A DNA stretch of 64,000 bases from positions 248,001 through 312,000 of the forward strand of contig NZ_FOYN01000001.1 of the NCBI RefSeq assembly GCF_900111935.1, in the 5' to 3' direction. Under the pieces are notes generated by a model. The model saw nothing but the letters and a program-made list of their open reading frames with translations, was not told the origin of the DNA and ran no database searches. Position numbers and translations under genes: made by a program. Of the stretch, positions 21,391 through 29,538 are shown in pieces. Position 1 is the stretch's first letter. Every line of letters begins with the position of its first letter. Source of the DNA: Halorubrum sodomense (GTDB lineage Archaea > Halobacteriota > Halobacteria > Halobacteriales > Haloferacaceae).

Positions 21391-22028
21391 GCCGGACCCC
21401 GCCGCTCTCGCGGCTCCTCCCGTTCCCGGTGGTCGACGCCGCGTGGGACCTGGCGCTCGTCCCGGCGCTCGCGGGCGCGGTGGCGCTGCCCGTCCTCCCG
21501 CCCGTCGGCGTCGCGCTCGTCGCGCTCGCGTTCGGGATCCTCTGGTTCCACCGCGACCCGGAACGCGATCCCCCGACGGGCGGGGAGACGGTCCTCTCCC
21601 CGGCCGACGGCACCGTCTCCGTGGTACGCGGGGAAGGTTCTCGGCTCCGCGTCGGCGTGTTCATGAACGTCACCGACGTCCACGTCAACCGCGCGCCGCT
21701 CGCGGGCGAAGTCCGCGAGGTCCGCCACCGCCCCGGCGCGAACCGCCCGGCGTTCGATAAGGAGTCCGACCGCAACGAGCAGGTCGCGATCGACTGCGGC
21801 GAGTACGAACTGCTCGTCATCGCGGGCTGGTTCGCCCGCCGGATCCACCCCTCGGTCGAGGCGGGCGACCGCGTCGAGCGCGGCGACCGAGTCGGTCACG
21901 TCTCGTTCGGCTCCCGCGCCGACGTGGTGTTGCCCGCGGACGTGACCCGCGACGACCTGCTGGTCGCCGAGGGCGACAGCGTCCGCGCGGGCGAGACGAT
22001 CATCGCGGAGCGGCCGCGGGACGACTGA
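21387..22028 (+). CDS. asd: Archaeal phosphatidylserine (archaetidylserine) decarboxylase
   Basis: The GTG start at 21387 overlaps the previous stop, giving 213 residues. Two N-terminal membrane helices are followed by LSPADGTVSVVRG, GVFMNVTDVHVNRAP, and IHPSVEAGDRVERGDRVG. The C-terminal FGSRADV provides the Ser that should become the pyruvoyl group after self-cleavage. The enzyme makes the ethanolamine headgroup of membrane lipids at the cytoplasmic membrane. The short form and GSR motif fit the PSD-A class. Confidence 0.93.
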   Translation: MSRTPPLSRLLPFPVVDAAWDLALVPALAGAVALPVLPPVGVALVALAFGILWFHRDPERDPPTGGETVLSPADGTVSVVRGEGSRLRVGVFMNVTDVHVNRAPLAGEVREVRHRPGANRPAFDKESDRNEQVAIDCGEYELLVIAGWFARRIHPSVEAGDRVERGDRVGHVSFGSRADVVLPADVTRDDLLVAEGDSVRAGETIIAERPRDD

Positions 22029-22133
22029 CAGTCGTCGCGGGACGGCAACGCGATGACTCATGACCGCACCGCCGCGCGGGTCGATTCGGTTCGGGCACAC
22101 GCTTTTGTTTCGCGATTGTGATGCTTCTGGCGC

Positions 22134-22784
22134 ATGCCAGAAGAGACCATCCACGAGTCGAACCGGTCGCGGACCCGGCAGGGACTGGCCACGTACCTCC
22201 GGCGGATCGCCCGAGCCCTGAGGCGCGGCGAGCCGGTGCCGGTCGACGAGGCCGGCTCGGTGACGGTCGACGCGGCCCCGACCGGCGACGTCGAGATCGA
22301 ACTCGAGCGCGAGGACGGAACGGTTCACTTCGAGATCGAGATGGAGTGGCCCGACGAGGCGGCCGCCGTCGACGAGGACGCGGCCGCGAGCAAGGCCACC
22401 TTCGAGCTGTACGCCGACAGCGCCGACCAGTTCCGGTGGCGGCTCCGGCACGACAACGGCAACATCATCGCCGACGGCGGCGAGGGGTACGCCGACAAGC
22501 GCGACGCGAAGTCGGGGATCGCGAGCGTCCAGCGGAACGCGCCCGGCGCGCACGTCGTCGACGTCTCGCGCGACGAGGAGGCGCCCGACGAGGGGGGTAG
22601 CGACGCGACCTTCGAGCTGTTCCGCGACAACGCCGACCGGTACCGCTGGCGGCTCCGCCACGACAACGGCAACGTCATCGCCGACGGGGGACAGGGGTAC
22701 GCGTCCAAGCAGAAGGCGAAACAGGGGCTCGAGAGAGTCAAGTCGAACGCCCCCGGCGCGGCCGTCGAGGAGTCGGTCGAGTAG
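22134..22784 (+). CDS. Amphi-Trp domain fused to two DUF1508 (HVO_2922-type) domains
   Basis: The 216-residue protein has an amphi-Trp domain (about residues 1-78, ending FEIEMEWPDE). It is followed by two DUF1508 units with FELYADSADQFRWRLRHDNG and FELFRDNADRYRWRLRHDNG (residues about 88-145 and 158-212). Both units end in a NAPGA motif. DUF1508 units are YegP-like dimerisation folds of unknown role; one alone is encoded at 7053-7250. The TATA-like CTTTTGTT lies about 31 nt before the start, suggesting a leaderless mRNA. Confidence 0.85.
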   Translation: MPEETIHESNRSRTRQGLATYLRRIARALRRGEPVPVDEAGSVTVDAAPTGDVEIELEREDGTVHFEIEMEWPDEAAAVDEDAAASKATFELYADSADQFRWRLRHDNGNIIADGGEGYADKRDAKSGIASVQRNAPGAHVVDVSRDEEAPDEGGSDATFELFRDNADRYRWRLRHDNGNVIADGGQGYASKQKAKQGLERVKSNAPGAAVEESVE

Positions 22785-22858
22785 TTCCCCTCTCGCGGCG
22801 ACCCGGGCGATCGCGGACCGCACCGCTTATTCGCCGGCCCTCACTACCTCGGGGCGAT

Positions 22859-24088
22859 ATGGACGCGCTCGACGCCAAGTACCCGTTCTTCGCGAGCGCC
22901 CGCGAGGCCGTCGCGGCGGCCGCGGTGTCGCTGCCCGAGCTCGTCGCGGCCGACGCGCCGGCGGTCGAGCGCGCCCGCGAGCGCGTCGAGCGCGCCCTGC
23001 TCGAGGGAACCGTCGCTTCCGAGAGCGGCGCGTTTCCGGGCGAGTCGGCGTACGACACGCAGGCGGAGCTGCTCTCGTACCCCATCGCGCGGATCCTCGT
23101 CTCGCTGCTCGACTCCGACCCCGCCATCGAGAAGTACGCCGCCGCGGAGGCGGCGACCGCGATGGAGCGGGTCCGCCGCGATCTCGAGACCGACGACGAG
23201 CTGCGGTCGGTGTCGTCCGCGACGGTCGCGCTGGACGACCTGCTCGCCGAGTTCGAGCTCGCGGACGCCGTGCGCCCCGACCTGACGTCTCCGGCCGGAG
23301 CCGGCCGCGGCGCCGCGGGAAGCGGGGGCAGAGCCGCGGGAGGCGGCGCCGGAGCCGCGGGTAACACCGGCCGCGATCCGGCCCACTACCGGATCGACGT
23401 CGGTCCCTACCTCCGCCTCACCTCGCCCGAGTGGGGGGACTCGTGGCGGCTCGTCAACCGCGCGCTGGCCGACGGCGCGGTTCGCGTCTCGCGCGAGGAA
23501 CTGCTCGCGGCGCTGGAAGCGGCGGTGGCGGAGCGAGTCGCCGAGGGGCTCCCCTTCGAACTGGCGGCCGACGAGGGGATCGGCGAGGCCCTGGAGTCGC
23601 GCGTCGCGGACCTCCGCCGGCTGCTCTCCGAGCGGACGTACACGGAGCCGCCGGACGTCGTCGCGCCGGCGCTGTTCCCGCCGTGTATGACCAATCTGAT
23701 CGAGAAGGCCGAGCGCGACGTCGAGCTCTCCGCGGCCGAGTCGTTCGCGCTGATGGCGTTCCTCGTCGGTATCGGCATGACGCCCGACGAGGTCGTCGCG
23801 TTCTGTACCGACACGAGCCTCGACGCCGAGGGGATCCGGTACCAGACCGAGTACCTGACCGACGAGCGGGGCACCCAGTACCCGCCGCCGACCTGCGAGA
23901 CGCTCGCGAACTACGGGATCTGCCACAACGAGGACGACCACATGCAGGTCGCGGCCGACCCCCTTTCGTACTACGAGAAACGGGTGGCCGCGGCCGACGA
24001 GGTGACCGACTGGCGGGCCGGGCGGGAGACGGAGGCGACCGATGAGGCGGAGGCGACCGATGAGGCGGACGAGACGAGCGAGGCGTGA
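22859..24088 (+). CDS. priL: DNA primase large subunit PriL
   Basis: The 409-residue protein is the non-catalytic subunit of archaeal/eukaryotic primase, which works with PriS to start DNA synthesis. The N-terminal helical domain (LDAKYPFFASAREAV) is followed by a low-complexity Gly/Ala linker (about residues 143-165). The C-terminal domain has the four iron-sulfur cysteines in PPCMTNL, AFCTDTS, PPTCETL and YGICH. GCTTATTC about 30 nt before ATG 22859 is the likely promoter. Confidence 0.95.
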   Translation: MDALDAKYPFFASAREAVAAAAVSLPELVAADAPAVERARERVERALLEGTVASESGAFPGESAYDTQAELLSYPIARILVSLLDSDPAIEKYAAAEAATAMERVRRDLETDDELRSVSSATVALDDLLAEFELADAVRPDLTSPAGAGRGAAGSGGRAAGGGAGAAGNTGRDPAHYRIDVGPYLRLTSPEWGDSWRLVNRALADGAVRVSREELLAALEAAVAERVAEGLPFELAADEGIGEALESRVADLRRLLSERTYTEPPDVVAPALFPPCMTNLIEKAERDVELSAAESFALMAFLVGIGMTPDEVVAFCTDTSLDAEGIRYQTEYLTDERGTQYPPPTCETLANYGICHNEDDHMQVAADPLSYYEKRVAAADEVTDWRAGRETEATDEAEATDEADETSEA

Positions 24089-24142
24089 CCTCGACGCGTC
24101 GGACGCGAACGACGGCGAGAGAAGGGAAACCGCTCGGAGGGC

Positions 24143-24358
24143 TTACGACTCGTCTTTCGCGCGCATCAGGTACGTGCCGACGCCGGCCATCAGCAGGACG
24201 AACCCGGCCAGTAGCGCGACGAGCGCGATCGCTCCCGACGCCGGGAGCACGGTCGATCCGCCGAAGGTGACCCCGATCGCGACCAGCCCGACGATGAACA
24301 CCGCGGCCGCCGCCAGCGAGACCGTGATCTGCCGACGGAACTCCGCGTCGATTTCCAT
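24143..24358 (-). CDS. Small two-helix membrane protein
   Basis: I do not recognise this 71-residue protein. It has a short N-terminal cytosolic part (MEIDAEFRRQ), two membrane helices (about residues 13-32 and 41-62), and a charged C-terminus (MRAKDES). A TATA-like CTTTTTTAG lies about 27 nt upstream of ATG 24358, which supports a real leaderless gene. It converges with priL. Confidence 0.7.
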   Translation of the reverse strand: MEIDAEFRRQITVSLAAAAVFIVGLVAIGVTFGGSTVLPASGAIALVALLAGFVLLMAGVGTYLMRAKDES

Positions 24359-24379
24359 GTCTGCGGCTTTCCGTCGCCG

Positions 24380-24388
24380 CTAAAAAAG
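24380..24388 (-). promoter_or_regulatory. TATA-like box of the small membrane protein gene
   Basis: On the minus strand CTTTTTTAG lies 25-30 nt upstream of ATG 24358, the spacing expected if transcription starts at the start codon. Confidence 0.45.
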
Positions 24389-24418
24389 GACTTCGATGGG
24401 CGGTCCGCCCGTCGCCGC

Positions 24419-24610
24419 TCAGTTCGCCAGGTGCGTGATGTCCCGCCGCAGGCTGTACCCCTGCGGAACGCCGACGATCCCCAGGCAGTCGTCGCACAGC
24501 ACCCGCTCGTAGTCGCGGTTGGTCTCCTTCTCCAGCAGCGAGACGTCCGCGAGCGGATACACCGACTCGCACCGATCGCACTCCGCCTTGTCGCCGTCGA
24601 CGATCTTCAT
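24419..24610 (-). CDS. Small CxxC zinc-ribbon-like protein
   Basis: The 63-residue protein has two CxxC pairs (AECDRCES and VLCDDCLG), which could bind one zinc ion, and ends DITHLAN. I cannot assign a function. ATG 24610 is chosen although the frame is open 17 codons further. The minus-strand TTTTATATA box at about 24635-24643 sits where the longer start would be, and it is 25-33 nt upstream of ATG 24610. A leaderless mRNA beginning at ATG 24610 therefore fits best. Confidence 0.78.
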   Translation of the reverse strand: MKIVDGDKAECDRCESVYPLADVSLLEKETNRDYERVLCDDCLGIVGVPQGYSLRRDITHLAN

Positions 24611-24633
24611 CGGCTCTCCGTTTCCGAGATCCG

Positions 24634-24643
24634 TATATAAAAT
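24634..24643 (-). promoter_or_regulatory. TATA box of the CxxC protein gene
   Basis: TTTTATATA on the minus strand matches the haloarchaeal TATA consensus and lies about 28 nt upstream of ATG 24610. It decides that start against the longer reading frame. Confidence 0.6.
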
Positions 24644-24737
24644 CGCGGACGGCGTTATCACTCCGGATAGCGGAGTCGATAAAAATCGACGGTCGGGAGT
24701 CGGTCGACGCGGTCGGGGTCTCGGGGGTCGTCCGGCG

Positions 24738-25088
24738 TTAGCCGAAGAGCTCGCCGAGGCCCTCGCCGCCGTCGCCCTCGTCTTCCTCGTCGCCGTCGTC
24801 CGCCTCGTCGGCGGCGTCGGCCTCGTCGGCCTCGTCGTCGTCGTCCGACTCGTCTGCGGACGCGTCGGCGTCGGCGGAGCCGCCCGACGCGGCGCCGGCG
24901 GCGGCGGGGGCCGCGGCGGCCGTCTCGACGGCCTCCTCGATGTCGACGTCCTCCAGCGCGGCGACGAGCGCCTTGACGCGGGACTCCTCGACGTCGACGC
25001 CGGCGGCTTCCAGCACGCCGGTGACGTTGTCTTCGTTGATCTCTTCGCCAGTCTCGTTCAGGATGAGCGCAGCGTAAACGTATTCCAT
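24738..25088 (-). CDS. rpl12: 50S ribosomal protein P1 (L12)
   Basis: The 116-residue protein begins [19 protein letters not shown] and has the archaeal P1 helical dimerisation domain, an Ala-rich hinge, and a very acidic tail ending [10 protein letters not shown]. It forms the stalk that recruits translation factors to the large subunit. The start is 16 nt after the L10 stop, and the operon order is rpl1-rpl10-rpl12. Confidence 0.96.
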   Translation of the reverse strand: MEYVYAALILNETGEEINEDNVTGVLEAAGVDVEESRVKALVAALEDVDIEEAVETAAAAPAAAGAASGGSADADASADESDDDDEADEADAADEADDGDEEDEGDGGEGLGELFG

Positions 25089-25104
25089 TGGTGTGTACCT
25101 CGTG

Positions 25105-26151
25105 TTATCCGAACATCGCGCCGAGTCCTTCGCCGCCGTCGTCGCCGTCGTCATCGTCGTCGGCGTCGCCGTCGGCCGCCTCGGCGTCTTCCGTTGCTTC
25201 GTCCGCCTGTTCCTCCTCGTCGTCGGCGTCGTCGGCCGCCGGCTCCGTCGCCGGCGCGGCCTCGACGCCCTGGAGCTCCTCGGGGAGCGCCTCCTCGTCG
25301 TCGATCTGCGACGCGAGCGCGCGCAGCTGGGCGTCGGCCTTGCCGATCAGGTCGGGCACGACGTCCGGGCTCTCGATCTCCGCGAACAGGCCGACGGACT
25401 TCGCCTGGCCGGACGCCTTCGCGAGGAGGGCGCCGGCGGTGGCGGCCGTCGGGTACGCGGCGTTGACGGAGAGGTTGCGCGCGGCGGCCGCGGCGGACCG
25501 GATGTCCCCGCGGTACTCGTCGACGTCGATTTCGAGCTCGTCGGGCTCGAACAGGACGCCCTCGGAGTAGACGGCCCGCAGGTCTAAGCCGACCTCCTTG
25601 GGCTCGATCCCGAGCTCGACGAGGACGTTCGCGAGGTCGTCGTCGACGACCTCGCCCTCCTCCAGCACGGTCGAGTCCTCGGTGACCTTGATCGAGCCGT
25701 CCTGAATGCGGGCGGCCGCGCCCACGGTCTGGAGCTCGCCGACGAACGGTCCCGGGTCGACGCCGGTGTCGCCCTCGGGGATCACGATGTCGTTGGGGGC
25801 CACCTCGCCCGCGTTGATCGGGGCGGGGGTCTTCGAGGCTTCGAGCTGCTTGAAGAGGCCGAACGGGTTGTCGTTGGTGCCGACGAGCGCCACCTGGCCG
25901 CTGACGTACTCCGTCAGCTGCTCGACGCCGTCGTCGACCTCCTCGAGCGCCCGGTTCGTGAGCGTGTTGCGGCTCATGCGGACGGCCGCCGAGCCGTGGA
26001 GCTCCCGGCGCATGGCCTGGAGCTGTCGGCTCGGGATGCCGGCCACGCCGACGATCCCGACGGACTGGTAGGAGTCGATGAACTCGACGAGTTCGGCGAC
26101 CTCCTCGCGTTTCCACTCGGGGATCGTCTCGGTCTTGCGGACCGAGCTCAT
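25105..26151 (-). CDS. rpl10: 50S ribosomal protein L10 (P0)
   Basis: The 348-residue protein has the L10 RNA-binding domain ([22 protein letters not shown] is within the first 45 residues). It then has a P0 insertion domain, the L12-binding helices, and an acidic tail ending [10 protein letters not shown] that matches the tail of P1. It anchors the L12 dimers to 23S rRNA. The ATGA start overlaps the rpl1 stop. Confidence 0.96.
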   Translation of the reverse strand: MSSVRKTETIPEWKREEVAELVEFIDSYQSVGIVGVAGIPSRQLQAMRRELHGSAAVRMSRNTLTNRALEEVDDGVEQLTEYVSGQVALVGTNDNPFGLFKQLEASKTPAPINAGEVAPNDIVIPEGDTGVDPGPFVGELQTVGAAARIQDGSIKVTEDSTVLEEGEVVDDDLANVLVELGIEPKEVGLDLRAVYSEGVLFEPDELEIDVDEYRGDIRSAAAAARNLSVNAAYPTAATAGALLAKASGQAKSVGLFAEIESPDVVPDLIGKADAQLRALASQIDDEEALPEELQGVEAAPATEPAADDADDEEEQADEATEDAEAADGDADDDDDGDDGGEGLGAMFG

Positions 26152-26786
26152 ACGGGCACCTCCTTCGCGGGACCCATCGTGGTCTTCACGTAGATCCCGT
26201 CGATGTTGAGCGGGCCCTTCTCGAGATCTGCTTCGAGTCGCCGGATGATGACGTCGATGTTGTCCGAGATCGCGTCGGCGCCCATGTCCTCGGCGCCGAC
26301 GCGGGTGTGGAACGTGCGCCGGTCGCGCGACCGGAGCTGCACCGTGTTCTTCATCCGGTTGACGGTCTCGACGACGTCGTCGTCCGGCTGTAGTGGGGTA
26401 GGCATCTTCCCGCGCGGACCGAGGACGGTACCGAGGTACCGACCGATGTCCTGCATCAGGTTGGCCTCCGCGACGAAGAAGTCGGTGTCGTCGGCCAGGT
26501 CCTTTGCGCGGTCGTCGTCGTCTCCTAACTCTTCGAGGTCGTCGCTGTCGAGTACTTCGTCAGCGACCTCCTCTGCGCGGACGGCGGTCTCGCCCTCCGC
26601 GAAGACGACGATCTGTGTCTCCTGCCCCGTTCCAGCCGGCAGCACGACGGACTCGTCGATACGGTTCGACGGATCGTTGAGGTCGAGGTCTCGCAGGTTG
26701 ATCGCGATGTCCACGGTCTCGCGGAAGTTCCGCTCGGGCGCATCGTCGAGTGCGAGGGTTACGGCCTCTTGTATTGTGTCTGCCAT
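26148..26786 (-). CDS. rpl1: 50S ribosomal protein L1
   Basis: The 212-residue protein begins [20 protein letters not shown] and has the two-domain L1 fold with [21 protein letters not shown] and the C-terminal [13 protein letters not shown]. It binds the L1 stalk of 23S rRNA. ATG 26786 follows a strong Shine-Dalgarno sequence GGAGGTG, unusual among the mostly leaderless genes here. rpl11 is not adjacent upstream. L1 is known to repress its own mRNA in archaea, and the leader here could carry such a site. Confidence 0.96.
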   Translation of the reverse strand: MADTIQEAVTLALDDAPERNFRETVDIAINLRDLDLNDPSNRIDESVVLPAGTGQETQIVVFAEGETAVRAEEVADEVLDSDDLEELGDDDDRAKDLADDTDFFVAEANLMQDIGRYLGTVLGPRGKMPTPLQPDDDVVETVNRMKNTVQLRSRDRRTFHTRVGAEDMGADAISDNIDVIIRRLEADLEKGPLNIDGIYVKTTMGPAKEVPV

Positions 26787-26880
26787 TTTCACCTCCGTAG
26801 TACGCAGGTCGCTCCTACGGGTCAGTGAAACAGGCGAAGCCTGTCTCAACGGAGAGTGGTTCATCGGAGGGTTAAAACCG
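26787..26880 (-). promoter_or_regulatory. rpl1 operon leader with two hairpins and Shine-Dalgarno
   Basis: On the minus strand a TATA-like GGTTTTAAC (26871-26880) is followed by a leader of about 65 nt. It contains a hairpin acaggc-gaa-gcctgt (26830-26844) and a second inverted repeat ccgtag/ctacgg (26795-26800 with 26815-26820). The second ends at the Shine-Dalgarno GGAGGTG. CTCCGT near the leader start could also pair with ACGGAG in that site. This layout fits L1 autoregulation by translation control; the L1-binding motif itself is not proven. Confidence 0.5.
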
Positions 26881-27010
26881 TCGAAGCGCCGGGCAGCGTG
26901 TGAAACGCCGACAGGGCCGCTCCGCGGCCGCCCTCGATTCCCTCGTTTCGCCGTCGCCTCCGCGGCTCGGATTCGACGGACGTCGAACGACGAAACGTCG
27001 GATAGGGGAA

Positions 27011-27069
27011 CCCTTTTGACGGCGCTTGCCGACCCACGAGGTAATGACGCAGGGTGGTCCGCCGTGACG
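27011..27069 (+). promoter_or_regulatory. pccB promoter and 7-codon leader ORF overlapping the pccB start
   Basis: CTTTT at about 27013-27017 sits 27-31 nt before ATG 27044. From there MTQGGPP is encoded and stops at TGA 27065-27067, which overlaps the pccB GTG start (27064-27066). If transcription begins at 27044, ribosomes on this tiny frame would end exactly at the pccB start, allowing reinitiation. This is an inference from spacing only. Confidence 0.35.
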
Positions 27070-28614
27070 ATGGACGACCGTATCGAGGACCTCCGGGAAC
27101 GCCGCGAGCGGGCGGCGAAGGGCGGGGGCGAAGACCGGATCCAGTCGCAACACGACAAGGGGAAGATGACCGCCCGCGAGCGGATCGACTACTTCCTCGA
27201 CGACGGCACCTTCCACGAGTTCGACCGGTTCCGGACCCACCGCAACCACACGTTCGGGATGGAGGAGAAGCAGATTCCGGGCGACGGCGTGGTGACGGGC
27301 TACGGGGAGGTGAACGGCCGGAAGACGTTCGTGTTCGCGCACGACTTCACCGTCTTCGGCGGGTCGCTCGGCGAGGTGTTCGCCGAGAAGGTGTGTAAGG
27401 TGATGGACAAGGCGATGGACGTGGGCGCGCCCGTCGTCGGCCTCAACGACTCCGCGGGCGCCCGGATCCAGGAGGGCGTCGCCTCGCTCGGCGGCTTCGC
27501 GGAGATCTTCCGGCGCAACACGGAGGCCTCCGGCGTGATCCCCCAGATCTCCGCGATCATGGGGCCGTGCGCCGGCGGCGCGGTGTACTCGCCCGCCATC
27601 ACGGACTTCACCTTCATGGTGAAAGACACCTCGCACATGTTCATCACCGGGCCGGACGTCATCGAGACGGTCACCGGCGAGGAGGTGAGCTTCGAGGAGC
27701 TGGGCGGCGCGGTCACCCACTCGTCGACCTCCGGCGTCGCGCACTTCGCGGAGGAGAGCGAGGAGGACGCGCTCGACGACATCGCGCGGCTGCTCTCGTA
27801 CCTCCCGGCGAACAACGTGGAGGACCCGCCGCGCGTCGAGCCGTGGGACGACCCCGAGCGCGCGGACGACGAGCTGGCCGAGATCGTCCCCGACGCGCCC
27901 CGGAAGCCGTACGACATGAAGGACGTGATCGGCAGCGTCACCGACGAGGGGTCCTTCTTCGAGGTGCACGAGAACTTCGCGAAGAACATCGTCGTCGGCT
28001 TCGCCCGCCTCGACGGCCACTCCATCGGCGTCGTCGCGAACAACCCCCGCGTGAACGCCGGCACGCTCGACATCGAGGCGAGCCAGAAGGGCGCGCGGTT
28101 CGTCCGCTTCTGCGACGCGTTCAACGTCCCCATCCTCACCTTCGAGGACGTGCCCGGCTTCATGCCCGGCACGGACCAGGAACACAACGGGATCATCCGC
28201 CACGGCGCGAAGCTGCTGTACGCCTTCTCGGAGGCGACGGTACCTCTCCTGACCGTCATCACCCGGAAGGCGTACGGCGGGGCCTACTGCGTGATGTCCT
28301 CGAAACACATCGGCGGCGACGTCAACTACGCGTGGCCCACCTCGGAGATCGCGGTGATGGGGCCGAAGGGCGCGGTCAACGTGCTCTACCGCGAGGAGCT
28401 GTCCGAGGCCGACGACCCCGACGCGCGCCGGCAGGAGCTCATCGACGAGTACCGCGAGGAGTTCGCGAACCCCTACACCGCCGCCGACCGCGGCTTCGTC
28501 GACGACGTCATCGAGCCGACCGAGACGCGCGCGCGCCTCGTCAAGGACCTGAAGATGCTGAAGGGGAAGAGCACGGACCAGCCTGCGAAGAAACACGGCA
28601 ACATCCCGATCTGA
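27064..28614 (+). CDS. pccB: Propionyl-CoA/acetyl-CoA carboxylase carboxyltransferase subunit
   Basis: The roughly 516-residue protein has two crotonase-fold carboxyltransferase halves. Typical motifs are [51 protein letters not shown], and in the second half [24 protein letters not shown]. It moves carboxyl from biotin to propionyl-CoA or acetyl-CoA. GTG 27064 is chosen because haloarchaeal relatives commonly begin MTMEDR-like; ATG 27070 is the alternative. It overlaps pccX by one base. Confidence 0.93.
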   Translation: MTMDDRIEDLRERRERAAKGGGEDRIQSQHDKGKMTARERIDYFLDDGTFHEFDRFRTHRNHTFGMEEKQIPGDGVVTGYGEVNGRKTFVFAHDFTVFGGSLGEVFAEKVCKVMDKAMDVGAPVVGLNDSAGARIQEGVASLGGFAEIFRRNTEASGVIPQISAIMGPCAGGAVYSPAITDFTFMVKDTSHMFITGPDVIETVTGEEVSFEELGGAVTHSSTSGVAHFAEESEEDALDDIARLLSYLPANNVEDPPRVEPWDDPERADDELAEIVPDAPRKPYDMKDVIGSVTDEGSFFEVHENFAKNIVVGFARLDGHSIGVVANNPRVNAGTLDIEASQKGARFVRFCDAFNVPILTFEDVPGFMPGTDQEHNGIIRHGAKLLYAFSEATVPLLTVITRKAYGGAYCVMSSKHIGGDVNYAWPTSEIAVMGPKGAVNVLYREELSEADDPDARRQELIDEYREEFANPYTAADRGFVDDVIEPTETRARLVKDLKMLKGKSTDQPAKKHGNIPI

Positions 28615-28955
28615 TGGCGGTCGACGACGAGCCGATCGGTGAGGGACCGACCGACTCGGCGGCGGCCGACGACGCGACGACCGCCGAGCCGGCGCCCCCG
28701 ATCGCCCGCCTGTCCATCCCCGACGACGCCGGCGACGACGAGGCGGCCGCCATCGCCGCCGCGGTCGCGGCGCACCTCCGAGACGGCGAGCTCGCCGCCG
28801 CCGCTGCCGCCGCGAGCGACGCGGACGACGGCCGCGACGAGGACCGCTGGGGACTCGCCGCCCGGATCGATCGGCTCCACCGCCGCCGGGCGCGCGTCCC
28901 AGCCGACGCGCCGACCGACCCCTGGACCGCGGCCGGCCGGAGCGACCGGTTCTGA
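28614..28955 (+). CDS. pccX: Small acyl-CoA carboxylase subunit (PccX/epsilon-like)
   Basis: The 113-residue acidic protein starts at ATG 28614, overlapping the pccB stop (TGATG). The central part has [16 protein letters not shown] and the end has [20 protein letters not shown] with a final [11 protein letters not shown]. This resembles the small third subunit (PccX) reported as needed for haloarchaeal propionyl-CoA carboxylase and the epsilon subunits of actinobacterial enzymes. It has no enzyme motif of its own, so it probably stabilises the complex. Confidence 0.75.
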   Translation: MAVDDEPIGEGPTDSAAADDATTAEPAPPIARLSIPDDAGDDEAAAIAAAVAAHLRDGELAAAAAAASDADDGRDEDRWGLAARIDRLHRRRARVPADAPTDPWTAAGRSDRF

Positions 28956-29069
28956 GCGGTCGGTCACGTCGCCTTTGCGGCCCCGGTCGGGAGGGCCGTC
29001 GCTGGTCGGGTAGCGGACGCGTCGAACGGAGTTCCCGGACGGGGGAGCGCCCGGCCGCGTACATTCCCC

Positions 29070-29101
29070 CGACGGCGCGGCGTCGAACCGTCGCGCCGTC
29101 G
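29070..29101 (+). terminator. 10-bp perfect inverted repeat after pccX
   Basis: The arms cgacggcgcg and cgcgccgtcg (29070-29079 and 29092-29101) form a strong hairpin 115 nt after the pccX stop. There is no T-run, so it may be a processing or termination hairpin. The remaining gap to 29182 holds an AT stretch ACATATATAT and nothing else recognised. Confidence 0.35.
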
Positions 29102-29182
29102 ACCCGACCCTGATTCGGGGCGCGGTAGCAGGTACGTCTGCTGACATATATATCTGTGGTAACGGCTCTCGCGATCGGTCGC

Positions 29183-29452
29183 TCAGCGCGTCTCCTCGTC
29201 GCCGGCTCCTCCGGTATCGGCGGTCGCGTCGCCCGCGGTCGCGTCGCCCGACGTCGCTTCGTCGTCGAGGCTCGTCGGTACGCCTCGCCCGTCGAAGAGT
29301 CGATCGAGGGCGATCGGGACGACGGTCACGAAGGCGAGGAGCGCGGCGACCCGGATCGGCAGCGATGCGTCGGTGACGGCCGTGAGTCCGAGGTAGACGG
29401 CGGCGCCGACCAGGACCGACGGCAGCATGTACGGGTTTCCCGCGTCGAGCAT
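29183..29452 (-). CDS. Small membrane protein between pccX and pccA
   Basis: I do not recognise this 89-residue protein. It starts MLDAGNPYMLPSVLVG, has two membrane helices (about residues 10-27 and 33-50), and ends in an acidic Asp/Ala/Thr-rich tail. It is on the opposite strand inside the carboxylase cluster and breaks the pccB-pccX-pccA run. The 86-nt gap to pccA must hold both divergent promoters. Confidence 0.65.
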   Translation of the reverse strand: MLDAGNPYMLPSVLVGAAVYLGLTAVTDASLPIRVAALLAFVTVVPIALDRLFDGRGVPTSLDDEATSGDATAGDATADTGGAGDEETR

Positions 29453-29538
29453 ACCTCACTGTGGCGCCCGGGACCCTCTTAACCGTCCCGGCCCGGACCG
29501 ACAGAGTTTGGTAGCAGTTCGTGGAAGAACCGACAGGA

